Part shown: positions 9,201-18,309 of the stretch, piece after piece | Numbering within the stretch: the first letter of the stretch is position 1 | Layout: the number at the start of each line of letters is the position of its first letter | Source of the DNA: Branchiostoma floridae | Taxonomy: Eukaryota; Chordata; Leptocardii; Amphioxiformes; Branchiostomatidae | Assembly: GCF_000003815.2 (NCBI RefSeq) | Contig: NC_049991.1 | Span: 6,703,390 to 6,767,389 of the forward strand | DNA length: 64,000 nucleotides | Direction: 5' to 3' | The notes under the pieces: generated by a model | The model's input: the letters and a program-made list of their open reading frames with translations, nothing else | The model's database searches: none | What the model was told of the DNA's origin: nothing | Made by a program: the position numbers and the translations under genes

Positions 9201-11511
9201 CTGTTTCCACTGCATCAGTTCTCTCAGCTTCCGCGGTACCTCCTGATCATCCGTGTTCCTCGGGGCCTGGTTTACTACTTTCTTATTTCTGTAGGACATA
9301 CAAGAGGCTGTTAGACCGATGGTGTAAATCTCCAAGCAGATGTAAAAGTACGAATTGTAAAGTTTCTTCAGCTCCTGGTTCATAGTGTGGATCCTTTCTA
9401 CGATATAAGCCCTTTCACTGAGATCAGAACGCATGTGTGGCAGCATCAAAGTTAAAGGTCCTGAAAAAGTAAACAATCCCTGTCTGGACATTGTAATGGA
9501 AATTGAAACAATGGTCGAGACAAGGACTGTTTTTGTTTCTGGGCCTTTACCTTTGACATGTTACCTAGAATTCCTGTCGCCACACATGCATATATCATGT
9601 GTGAAAACAACATCTCAAGTGTAATATGAGGGGGGAAAACAAGAAAAAAGGACCAGAGACACTGCAATGGATGCTATTATTACTACTAGCAGACTATCAA
9701 AGTGGAACTGTAACGCTGGTTTACCTTTATCCGTGGGGTAACCTATAATAAGCCACGGATAAAGGTGAACTAACGTTATAACGTTATATACCCAGTGCTA
9801 CAGAAACAACAAGAAAACTTGCTGACCTATGTTAGGGCAAAACTACGAAAACCTCGCCCTCCTTTTTCAGCACTGGAACCCAGTGCTGAAGATGGCGTCA
9901 GCACTGGATTTCCAGTGCTGAATGTTTGTCAGCACTGGAAAACCAGTGCTGACGCGCTCTCAGCACTTGAAACGCCGGCTTCAGCACTGGAAACCGAGTG
10001 CTGACGAACATTCAGCACTGGATTTCCAGTGCTGACGAACATTCAGCACTGGAAAACGAGTGCTGACGAACATTCAGCACTGGAAACCGAGTGCTGAGAG
10101 ATCGGGAGACTCTAAGATATACAGTAATTTGGAATTACGATACGTACATTCAATTACATATATTCAATTACATACGGTCTGCCTAAATACCACAAACGAC
10201 TCGGAAATACCACAAACGACCACAAACGACTCTAAAATGCAGTGTATATGGGTCAAAGACCTTGTGTGGCGCTCAGGAGACACTGTTTACACATTTATAA
10301 ATTTAAAAAAACGCAGCAAGTCCTGCGTATTCACCAGTTATTTCGAGTTAGTCCGCCGGTTTCAAGATCGGTCACGATGGCTGAGCGCAGTGTCAATGAA
10401 TGCGTGCCTGCATTTGAGGCTGAAAAACACTTCGTATACAAGTTTTATAAGTCGACAATGATAGAGTTGTGTCATACTATAATCTATGAACCAACAGCGT
10501 CCATAGTTTTATCGTCCTGTCGTCTATGGAACCGTGGAAGGTACCGAGGACTTCGAATTCCCCATGCAGACTCCTAGCACGGGCGATCCAACATGGCGGC
10601 AAAGAATCGCTTCGATCTTGAAACCGGCGGACTAACTCGAAATAACTGGTGAATATGCAGGACTTGCTGCGTTTTTTAAATTCATAAATGTGTAAACAAT
10701 GTCTCCAGAGCGCCACACAAGGTCTTTGACCCATATACACTGCATATTAGAGTCGTTTGTGGTCGTTTGTGGTATTTCCGAGTTGTTTGTGGTCGTTTGT
10801 GGTATTTAGGCACACCCAATTACATAACGAATGGATAGCACAACTACAATTTTCTTTGCATGGAATAACTTATTTTTCCTTCGAATTTTATAATACGTCT
10901 TGTACCCCTCTCAGCACTGGGAGATTCCAGTGCTGGAAGGACGTCAGCACTGGTTCGCACATCGTTCCAGTCCTTAAAAGACGTCAGCACTCGTTTTCCA
11001 GTGCTGAAGATTTCATAGCACTGGTTTTCCAGTGCTGAAGTGTCCCCGAGCACTGGTAAATCCAGTGCGGAAGGCGAGGTTTTTGTATATCAGCACTCGG
11101 TTCCAGTGCTGACGGCAGTTTCAGCACTGGGTAACCAGTGCTGAAAAAGGAGGGCGAGGTTTTCGTAGTTTTGCCCGTTCAGACAATTTGAATCAGCACT
11201 GGAACACCAGTGCGGAAGGCGAGGTTTTCGTAGACTTGCTATGTTAGGGACTACATGCTGCAAAATTTTATCTTATTCACAAATAACTCGCATCAAATTT
11301 GGAGCTACGAGACTCGAGAGTATGTCATCCATATATCAAATCAACATGGCCTGATTTATATATACTGCACAAATTTTTCAACTGATGATGATACAGCAAG
11401 GAGGTTAAAGAATTTCTTTAACCTCCTTGGATACAGTTACCTGTTTAGAGGCTGTTTTCGGTTCCCAAAGTAAAACGGATCGACCGACTTGATCTTCTTG
11501 TGTTTTCCCAT
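6282..11511 (-). CDS. CCDC137: CCDC137 homologue (coiled-coil domain protein 137), 5 exons
   Basis: Exons on the minus strand are 11441-11511, 9104-9288, 8296-8518, 7317-7479 and 6282-6509. All junctions are GT-AG and the phases agree (2, 1, 2, 0), giving 289 residues. The protein is very basic, starting MGKHKKIKSVDPFYFG, with Lys/Arg/Glu-rich helical stretches. Its best landmark is FGEVVSQPPELTAKPRK in exon 4, which closely matches the FGEVV-QPPELTARP block of human CCDC137; the ERERVVQAYR block near the C terminus also matches. The human protein is a nucleolar and chromosome-associated factor of poorly known mechanism, and the same role is inferred here. It is divergently arranged with OXLD1, as in human. 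Intron 1 holds a 1.4-kb foldback element and a tiny palindromic insertion 2 bp from the exon 1 donor region. Confidence 0.9.
6559..6600 (-). ncRNA. Hammerhead-ribozyme-like motif, second copy
   Basis: On the minus strand: GTCA, CTGACGA, a hairpin with perfectly paired arms AGATGG and CCATCT, GAAAC, GTC, TGAC. Every core position is the same as in the 3.1-kb copy, while the helix II arms differ from it and still pair perfectly. It lies in CCDC137 intron 4, about 50 bp upstream of exon 5 on the same strand, so it would be transcribed in the sense orientation. Confidence 0.55.
6625..7045. repeat. Dispersed repeat with tRNA-like piece
   Basis: The part around 6830-7000 (GTGGCTCTCCTCAAACAC and following) recurs at about 20910-21020 and, inverted, near 20600-20650. 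A minus-strand stretch at about 6625-6665 resembles the A-box region of a tRNA. Together these suggest a SINE-like family, but I cannot define the ends. Confidence 0.4.
7963..8277. mobile_element. MITE with TA duplication, next to a CCDC137 exon
   Basis: Terminal inverted repeats TGTGGGGAAGGACAAC...GTTGTCCTTCCCCACA extend about 30 bp with few mismatches (TTCAAGCCAACCGT inside) and are flanked by TA. The right end is 19 bp from the splice donor of CCDC137 exon 3 (8296). Confidence 0.7.
8654..8692 (+). ncRNA. Possible hammerhead-like core
   Basis: CTGAGGA is followed by a perfect 8-bp hairpin (GATGTCTG/CAGACATC), then GAAAC and GTA. Helix I is only three base pairs (GCT/AGC), so this is weaker than the 3.1-kb and 6.6-kb copies. 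It probably marks another Penelope-type LTR fragment. Confidence 0.35.
9405..9610. mobile_element. Palindromic MITE, decayed copy
   Basis: A roughly 205-bp inverted repeat sharing TATAAGCC, CGCATGTG, GTAAACA and TGTTACCTAGAATTCCTG with the better-preserved copy at 38696-38922. It lies in CCDC137 intron 1. Confidence 0.6.
9867..10100. repeat. Left array of 22-bp palindromes
   Basis: Seven imperfect copies of a CAGCACTGG/CCAGTGCTG palindrome, separated by short spacers such as ACGAACATT. Several have compensating or single-base changes in one arm only. They lie within the left arm of the foldback element. Confidence 0.85.
10908..11215. repeat. Right array of 22-bp palindromes
   Basis: Eight imperfect copies of the same palindrome, in the right arm of the foldback element. 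Spacers differ from the left array, so the two arrays were shuffled independently after the arms formed. Confidence 0.85.
11397..11429. mobile_element. 33-bp palindromic micro-insertion, copy A
   Basis: A near-perfect palindrome starting CAAGGAGGTTAAAGAA and ending with its complement. It is flanked on both sides by GATACAG (11390-11396 and 11430-11436). It sits in CCDC137 intron 1, with the exon-proximal duplication ending two bases from the GT of the splice donor. It is one of five such insertions in the window. Confidence 0.85.
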
Positions 11512-11989
11512 CCTCTTCTTTTCTTCTAGCCAAGGAGATTACAGGGAAAGGCAGCTAAATATTTAAGAAGACCCACACTTTAAATTTCTGTGGGAACACT
11601 TTTTTACTGGACGCACATGGTGGGATGTCACAACCTCCGGGTTATGAGGGGTCAAAGGAACATACCATAAAAACAGGAAAGGGAGGGTCTTTTTAACGAA
11701 GTTCAGGGATAAAGTGAAATGCTATTTTTCATATTCACAGAGATAACACTTCAAAATAGATTAAGTTGATACAGATTTAGAATAGGATGACTGTCACTTT
11801 TCACATCTTACATATTAATTATAATTACAATTTTGTGATTTGTCTTTTCTTCCCAGTTCTTTATTTAGTTGACCAATTCTTTGCATTATTTCGAGTTAGC
11901 CTCTTCAATGCTCAATAAAGTTGTTGATATTCATTATCAAAATCATTATCCTTTGTGTATAGAAATCTATTTTCAACCTGTTTCATGAG

Positions 11990-14280
11990 TAACAGGCTCA
12001 GAGGTCTCAGACTAGACCAGAGTACTTCAAGTACAATAAGGGGGACTATCAACAGATGGCGCAAGAACTTGATACGGACTGGGAGGAACTCCTACTAGGC
12101 AAATCGGTAGAAGAAAGTTGGCTACTTTTTGCCGACAGGGTAAAAGGCGCCACAGAGAAATGCATACCAAAAGCGACTCTAAAAATGAAAGAAGGTCTAC
12201 CATGGAGAAACAGGGACCTCAAAAGTAAGCTGAACAAAAAACAAAAAGCCTGGAAGAAATATCAAGAATCAAAAAAAGACAAAGATTACAAAAGCTATAC
12301 AAAGGCAAGGAACCAAGCTCGCTGGGCAGCCAGAAAAGCAGCAAAAAACTACGAGAAAGAAATGGCATACAACATTAAGGGCAACCCAAAACTGTTTTGG
12401 AAATATGTAAATAGTAAATCCAAGACAAGAGAGAGCATCCCAGAACTAAATGATGGAAACGAAATTGCAAAAACGGACAGAGAAAAAGCAGAAACTTTAA
12501 ATAAATTCTTTGTGAGCACGTTCACTGAGGAAAGAACTGGCACCATACCACAAGCAAAAAAACAAAATGTGAATGCACTGCTGTCTATGGTTGAACTGTC
12601 AGTGGAGGACATTGGCAAGAGACTGAAAGAGGTAAACCAGAATAAAACCATGGGCCCAGACGGGATTCATCCGAGAATTCTGAAGGAACTGGCAGAAATC
12701 CTGGCAAAGCCACTGTACATTATTTTTAATAAGTCACTAGAAGAGGGGAGGTTACCGAATGACTGGAAAGTCGGGCATATCACGCCAATATTCAAGAAAG
12801 GAAGTAAAAAACTACCGAGTAATTATAGACCAGTGAGCTTAACATCAGTAACAGGAAAGATACTGGAAAGTATCATCAGAGACGAGATCGTAGATCATAT
12901 GCGAGCTCACAGTCTGTTTACAGAGAACCAACACGGCTTCCTACCGGGAAGATCCACGACGACACAAATACTAGAATGTCTTGATGACTGGACGAATTGG
13001 ATTGAGCAAGGCTGGCCAGTGGACGTAATATATCTCGATTTCCAAAAAGCTTTTGACTCGGTACCAATTGAGAGACTACTGAGAAAGGTCGAAAGCTACG
13101 GGATATGTGGTAACTTGCTCCAATGGGTGAGGTCTTTCCTGACGGAACGCAAGCAGCGAGTTTGCGTGAACGGAGCACGTTCAAGTTGGGCAAATGTCAC
13201 TAGCGGAGTACCGCAGGGTAGCGTTCTCGGTCCGGTTCTATTTACACTTTTCATCAACGACATGCCAGAAGTAGTACAGAGCAAATCAAAACCTTTTGCA
13301 GACGACACGAAAGTCTATCGAAGTGTATGTAACATAAAGGACTGTGAATACCTACAGAAAGACCTTAACAGCTTGCAAGAATGGGCAAACAAGTGGCAAT
13401 TAAGGTTCCACCCCAGCAAATGTATTGTTCTGAGGGTGGGCTCTAAGCACCCAGAGTTTACATATCACATGATTGACCAGTCTGCGGCGAAGGTGAACCT
13501 GACCTTCAACAAAGAGGAAAAAGATCTGGGAATTACTATAGATCAAGACTTGATGTTTGAAAATCACATCTTATCCATAGCATCAAAGGCCAATCAAATG
13601 GCGGGTATCATGTGGCGAACATTCCACCATGTGGATAAGGAAATCTTCACTCTGTTATATAAGTCACTAATAAGACCCCACATTGAGTATGGTGGCCCGA
13701 TATGGTCCCCGAGTACGTGGAGATTGACTGACCTCTTAGAAAATGTGCAAAGGAGAGCGACGAAAAGGGTTCCCGGTCTGAAGGACCTATCATATGAAGA
13801 AAGGCTCCGAGCCTTGAAATTGCCAACACTACTGTATCGACGGCTGAGGGGAGACCTCATCAATACGTACAAATATGTGCATGGACTGTATGACACAAAG
13901 CCTTGCTTAACAGAAAAAATAAGGGACAGCAGAACTAGGGGTCACAGTCTACGCCTAACAAGATGTGCATCAAACAACAGCAGAAGACAGGCTTTCTTCA
14001 GTAGTAGAGTGGTACCTTGGTGGAATGGGTTGACAGAGGAGGTGGTAACAGCACCGTCAGTAAACAGTTTTAAGATAAGACTTGACAGACTGATGGAGAA
14101 CCACCCAGTAGTGTACAACTACAGGGCCTTGGATAATCCCCACAAACCAAACATCACAGTCAGCTGATTGCAGAGAGGAAGAAGCAGTTGATCAGGAGCG
14201 GTTCCATGGAGTGCGAACTCCTACTCAACCGAAGGACCTCTACTCTACTCTACTCTACTCAACAATAAAACACCCCTATA
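11990..14280 (+). mobile_element. 5'-truncated CR1/L2-type non-LTR retrotransposon
   Basis: The reverse transcriptase frame opens just after a stop at 11990-11992, with no endonuclease domain upstream, so the 5' part is missing. The 3' tail is a short (TCTAC)n repeat around 14237-14261, typical of CR1/L2 elements. It is inserted between the divergent starts of CCDC137 (11511) and OXLD1 (14420). It makes up most of that 2.9-kb interval. Confidence 0.85.
12056..14167 (+). CDS. Reverse transcriptase of a CR1/L2-like retrotransposon (703 aa, N-terminally truncated)
   Basis: The intact frame encodes a reverse transcriptase. Visible motifs in order are GPDGIHPRILKEL (near residue 200), TPIFKKGSK and NYRPVSLTS, QHGFLPGRST, YLDFQKAFDSV, SGVPQGSVLGPVLF, FADDTK (the catalytic box, with F in place of the usual Y), and the C-terminal region ending NSFKIRLDRLMEN. 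The frame reads through upstream of the listed ATG (YFKYNKGDYQQ precedes it), so that Met is not a natural start; this linker normally follows an endonuclease domain, which is absent. The lack of internal stops over 2.1 kb suggests a recent insertion. It is a mobile-element protein, not a host gene. Confidence 0.9.
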   Translation: MAQELDTDWEELLLGKSVEESWLLFADRVKGATEKCIPKATLKMKEGLPWRNRDLKSKLNKKQKAWKKYQESKKDKDYKSYTKARNQARWAARKAAKNYEKEMAYNIKGNPKLFWKYVNSKSKTRESIPELNDGNEIAKTDREKAETLNKFFVSTFTEERTGTIPQAKKQNVNALLSMVELSVEDIGKRLKEVNQNKTMGPDGIHPRILKELAEILAKPLYIIFNKSLEEGRLPNDWKVGHITPIFKKGSKKLPSNYRPVSLTSVTGKILESIIRDEIVDHMRAHSLFTENQHGFLPGRSTTTQILECLDDWTNWIEQGWPVDVIYLDFQKAFDSVPIERLLRKVESYGICGNLLQWVRSFLTERKQRVCVNGARSSWANVTSGVPQGSVLGPVLFTLFINDMPEVVQSKSKPFADDTKVYRSVCNIKDCEYLQKDLNSLQEWANKWQLRFHPSKCIVLRVGSKHPEFTYHMIDQSAAKVNLTFNKEEKDLGITIDQDLMFENHILSIASKANQMAGIMWRTFHHVDKEIFTLLYKSLIRPHIEYGGPIWSPSTWRLTDLLENVQRRATKRVPGLKDLSYEERLRALKLPTLLYRRLRGDLINTYKYVHGLYDTKPCLTEKIRDSRTRGHSLRLTRCASNNSRRQAFFSSRVVPWWNGLTEEVVTAPSVNSFKIRLDRLMENHPVVYNYRALDNPHKPNITVS

Positions 14281-14289
14281 CATAATGAA

Positions 14290-14345
14290 CTAATCCATGA
14301 CGTCACAAGGATTTCCCTTCCGGTTGCTGAAATGTCTGTTGAGAA
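14290..14345. promoter_or_regulatory. Probable core of the CCDC137/OXLD1 bidirectional promoter
   Basis: The stretch contains TGACGTCA (CRE-like) at about 14298-14305 and CTTCCGG (ETS-like) about 20 bp further on. It lies between the retrotransposon tail and the OXLD1 start. Both motifs are typical of CpG-type housekeeping promoters. The function is inferred, and the CCDC137 side is now separated from it by the insertion. Confidence 0.45.
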
Positions 14346-14419
14346 TTTCGTAAGGGCTTTTGGAGGAATCTAAGACATTTCTAGCCGAAAGTCTTGAAGA
14401 TTTGTGTCTTTATCTAATT

Positions 14420-15273
14420 ATGTGGAGTTCCAGATGTCTCAGGGCCCTGTGTGAGGGGAGTTTCTACGTACAGAAGGTGAGAAACTTTGAAGGATATGAG
14501 GTAGTGGGAGGGGGGCGTCTGTCAGTCGTCACTCTTGCCCTTGGTCTCAAACCGTCTACGTGATCTGACCATGTTGATTGTACGTTTATGGTGTGATTCT
14601 ACATGTCATATAGACGGCGTGTAGGTAGGGTTATGGAAATATAGCCAGCATTCAGCTAGTCATGGGGGGGGGGGCTTTGTTTGCAATATTTTACTACAAG
14701 AAATATGTTATGCCTCCCAAATAGTTTAACTCTGTGAATTTTTAAGTCATAGACTCCTAGCCTTAGCCATGATACTTACTAATTGTACCACTGGGGTGAA
14801 ATCCCGAAATATTTTATTTCAAAACTTCTAGGGAAATGATACTGATGAATGAAAAAGAAGCAAGCTAAAATGGTTAAAATAGTTCTGATTTACCACTGAA
14901 TTACCACTCTACTTTGTTACAATTACAGATGCAAAATCTTCCCAGTCTCTGCGCTCTACACACATCTGTCGTCACTATGGCAACACAGCATGACGACAAC
15001 GTCACTAAAAGTGTGAGCTCTCCACAAGTAACCAAGGGGGTGCCAGCATCTGAGAGAATAGCCATGGAGACTCCAAGAGGCGCGCTCCCTCCCCTCCCAC
15101 CAGACAACTGTTGTATGAGTGGCTGCCCAAACTGTGTCTGGCTTGAACACGCAGAGGAGTTGTTAGAACACTACAAGGATGGCGGAGAGAAAGCTTTGGA
15201 AGCCCTCGAACAGATAGAGGATCCGTCTCTCAAGATGTTTCTTAAGATGGAACTTAAGTCAAGGATGACATAG
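14420..15273 (+). CDS. OXLD1: OXLD1 homologue (oxidoreductase-like domain protein 1), 2 exons
   Basis: Exons are 14420-14476 and 14929-15273, joined in phase 0, giving 133 residues. The C-terminal half carries the family signature [15 protein letters not shown] followed by an acidic helical region ([20 protein letters not shown]). It matches human OXLD1, with its [11 protein letters not shown] and DGGE blocks. The N-terminus ([15 protein letters not shown]) is basic and lacks acidic residues until residue 12, as expected of a mitochondrial targeting peptide. The three closely spaced Cys of CxxxCxxC suggest metal or redox chemistry, but the biochemical role of the family is not established. 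The divergent partner is CCDC137, as in human. The start was chosen because it gives the targeting peptide and a clean donor. Confidence 0.88.
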
Positions 15274-16518
15274 TGCCATGAGATTTGAAGTTCAAGAAAT
15301 ATGAAGAACACGTCAGTGCATGATGCCTTAAGGACTTCATGCAGCTGTCAATGCAAAACCTAAAGAGGCAAGAGACAGTCATCATTTAATGGGGATAGGT
15401 CAACTACCTCTCGTCTGAATGTCACCTTTCTGAACTCTTGTCTGACTGCACTTTTGTACTAGAACTCCAGAAGGGGCAGCTAATTGTAATAACTAGTAGG
15501 ACTCGAAAAAGATTTTAGATCACCGTCACAGGGCATGCAGATGTTAGGGCATTACTTGTACTTGACAGAAAAACAAGAAGTATTCCCTATCACTCAAGGT
15601 ATGGCCTGACAGTGGGTAGAATCGCTTTAAAGGCCGGAGGGCGATCCAACCTACTGGAGGGCTGGGTTTGGAGGTGATATGGAACATCATGTGTTGTATG
15701 AGAGAAAGAGAGAGATTACATTTATATATTACATTATATCATGCTAACCTGAGGAAACTCAGGTTTATCAAAGAAAAAAAAAAGAGCAAAAGAAGTGACA
15801 ATAATGCATTGCATCAACATTTCTATTTGCCAATTGAACAAAAGAACAAAGCCGTGCCAGTATGGTTAAAAAATGGCTAGTTTATCCCATTCTCACTGAC
15901 AGAATGTTCTTATACTTTGTTTTGTCAAAGTTCTGCTAAATGATGGACACTTTCTAGAGCCTTGATTGGAATTCATTTCTACCACAAAACATATTTATTG
16001 ACAACCACACAGGGTATGCTGGTCTACTGCGATGATGGGGTTTTTGAACTGAAGTCTTTCAGCAAGTCTCAGGGTTTCAAGTAAACTATGAAAAAAGGCC
16101 TTTTCAACCAATTGTGTACATTGTCTCAAATTCAAATTTTACCTTTGCCTGCACAAAAGTGTGGTCACTAAATTTTAATAACTATTTATTGACATATTTA
16201 TTGACTGTACTGTCCAGGGGGGGTGCAATGAGTATCTTATCAGCTAAGAGGCGCTTTGGTGCAGCATACTTGTCTGGTGGGATTGTCCTCTCCAGTCATA
16301 ATGAAGCATTTGAAATTGGTCATCAAAAGGCTAAAATGCAGTTTTTTTCATGATGTATAAAAATGAAGCTATAGTGTACTAGCTAGAACAGTTTTGCCAC
16401 CAAAGCTCTCTTCTTAATATATACATTGTACACACTGATCATGACAGCAAAGAAAGTTGGGAGTCTTGAAACATACTGGAAGGCAAGTAGAGCGAAATAT
16501 CAGGAGAAAACTTAATAT

Positions 16519-16612
16519 TAGTCTGTGTAACACAAACTCCGCTGTCCAGGGCTGTAACTAGGGGGCCGGTGGATATTTGGCGGGCTGATATAAGCGGGAT
16601 TTTATCAGGCTA
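16519..16612. mobile_element. 94-bp MITE, TAGTCTG ends, 9-bp duplication
   Basis: Starts TAGTCTGTGTAACAC and ends CAGGCTA. It is flanked by the perfect 9-bp direct repeat ACTTAATAT (16510-16518, 16613-16621). Members share TCCAGGGCTGTAACT and GCTATAAGCG. Confidence 0.85.
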
Positions 16613-16910
16613 ACTTAATATCTGCCACAGTGGTAAACACAATGATTTTACAAAATTGTACATTTGTACCTGCAAATTTGAGTGGTGATTGGTAACAAAA
16701 ATCATGATGTATTTATACACAATAAAGAAACAAGACTTACAGATGCATTCATTGTTTTATTTCATTCTTTTAACAATGATAGCTTTGTTAGGGCTGCTCT
16801 CTTCAGTATGTTTAGAAGAAAAACTGTTTGTGATATTTATAAGTAGACTGCCATTATACAGACTGGATATTCATTCACATCAACAAAAATGGTAGGAGAC
16901 AATGTACTGA

Positions 16911-17017
16911 TAGTCTGTGTAACACAAACTCCACTGTCCAGGGCTGTAACTGGCCCCTCCTCGCGGAGGGCTGGCAGATGTTGGGCGGGCTGCTATAAGC
17001 GCGATTTAATCAGGCTA
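16911..17017. mobile_element. 107-bp MITE of the same family
   Basis: Same ends (TAGTCTG/CAGGCTA). The flanks ATGTACTGA and ATGTACAGA match at 8 of 9 bases. It is a second copy about 300 bp from the first. Confidence 0.85.
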
Positions 17018-17208
17018 ATGTACAGAAAATGTTTGCTGTAAAACCAATATAGTTTCAAGAGGATTGAGTTCCCAGTTGAAGGGGTACGGAAAGCTTGTTG
17101 TGGTGTTCTATGTTCGCAGTCAAAGTAATACAGTTACTGTACATTTGGGTAAACAAGCACATTTTCACAGTGATTTTGATGCCAGTATTTTCATATTTAC
17201 AGTACATA

Positions 17209-18058
17209 CAGTCAAACCTGCCCGAGCGACCACCTCTTCTCAGCGACCACCTGGCCATTTCGACCGTTTTTTCTCGGTCCCGTTTTTTTTCCCTATTGAC
17301 GTAAGCATTAAGCGACCTTTTCTCAACGACCACCTGGCCAACGCGACCGCGACCGGCCCAAATTGGGCCCCTCAACGACCGCATCATTTTCAAAATTGAG
17401 GTTTTCATCGATTTTTGATGATATCTAGCGCGATTTTGTGCCGAAATCGACCAGTTTGAGTCAGATTTTGACTGCCATTATGATGTTATGTTTAGAATAA
17501 AGATTGCGGCGGTCAATGGGTGGGTCAATGGGGCAGTCTACGGTAATATGGGAGGAAATTTCTAAGAAAGATCTGTGTAGCTCATACCTTTTAAAGAAAG
17601 ATCTGTGTGAGTGCTTTTGTCCAACTGTACTGTACCTTCACCCTTGGGTAAGTACGCTATTGGGACGTACCGGGCATAGAATTCGAAAGGTGCACCGTAG
17701 TTATTTCAGATACGGCGATCAAGAACACAGCAATTAACGCATAAAGGCTTGTATGGTAACTGACAGCATCAAAGTTCCCTTACTGTCTAAAACGTTAGTG
17801 TACAAATATTATACTGTATCGTATAAAAGCTGGGGTTAAATTTACAATTTACAGTGTGCGTGTTGTATTTGACATTAATTAAATACCTCGCTTCTTTGCG
17901 TGCGTGCAGTGTGCTTGCTATTTGCCATTAAACACAACGGAAACCTTTATACTTTGCATAGGGCATGTTTTGAGTCGATACTCTTCTCAGCGACCACCTG
18001 TCCAAATCGACCGTTTCTGTCCGGTCCCCCGGGTGGTCGTCTTGGGCAGGTTTGACTG
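17209..18058. mobile_element. TA-flanked element with CAGTCAAACCTG ends
   Basis: The terminal inverted repeats CAGTCAAACCTGCCC...GGGCAGGTTTGACTG are flanked by TA. Subterminal GCGACCACCTGGCC words occur several times. The TA duplication suggests a Tc1/mariner-type non-autonomous element. A related copy is at 42724-43117. Confidence 0.8.
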
Positions 18059-18309
18059 TAGTACCACACTGCATTTCTTATCATACTATATGCACAGTGA
18101 CAAATTATCATCTTTAGAAACTAGCAGCTTAGTACTTACTTTTGTACATACAAAAAATCAAACCTACTTTATGTTACAATAAGAATCACTAGCTCTTAAC
18201 TTATAGTTATTAATCAACTTAATGATTAATTCCCTTTTTCTGGTGTGCACTCTCATTAAGAAATAAGAACAATAAAACATCTTTTTTTACATGTGTACAT
18301 ATCATAACA

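Larger units (their letters stand above)
9838..11238. mobile_element. Foldback transposon with 11-bp target duplication and palindromic array
   Basis: The 1401-bp element is flanked by the perfect direct repeat CTATGTTAGGG (9827-9837 and 11239-11249). The ends are inverted: CAAAACTACGAAAACC at the left, and the complement of CAAGTCTACGAAAACC at the right. Each arm carries an array of about 22-bp palindromes of the form CAGCACTGG-N-CCAGTGCTG, about seven at the left and eight at the right, then a 180-bp unique arm (about 10185-10365 versus 10605-10810). A 240-bp unique centre separates the arms. A 9-11-bp duplication suggests a Mutator-like element. No transposase is encoded, so it is non-autonomous. 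Confidence 0.85.
15274..18309. other. Intergenic mobile-element-rich interval
   Basis: No coding exon is recognised between the OXLD1 stop and the COX10 stop. It contains the OXLD1 3' UTR, two 9-bp-TSD MITEs (16519-16612, 16911-17017) and an 850-bp TA-flanked element (17209-18058). The two genes are convergent here. Confidence 0.6.

Noticed and set aside
9867-10100. Regularly spaced short palindromes resembling a CRISPR array
   Set aside because: The units are imperfect, spacers are short and unequal, they recur in inverted orientation in the other arm of a transposon, and the genome is eukaryotic.
12056-14167. Longest open frame as a host gene
   Set aside because: It has all reverse transcriptase motifs, a non-natural start, and a retrotransposon-type 3' tail.
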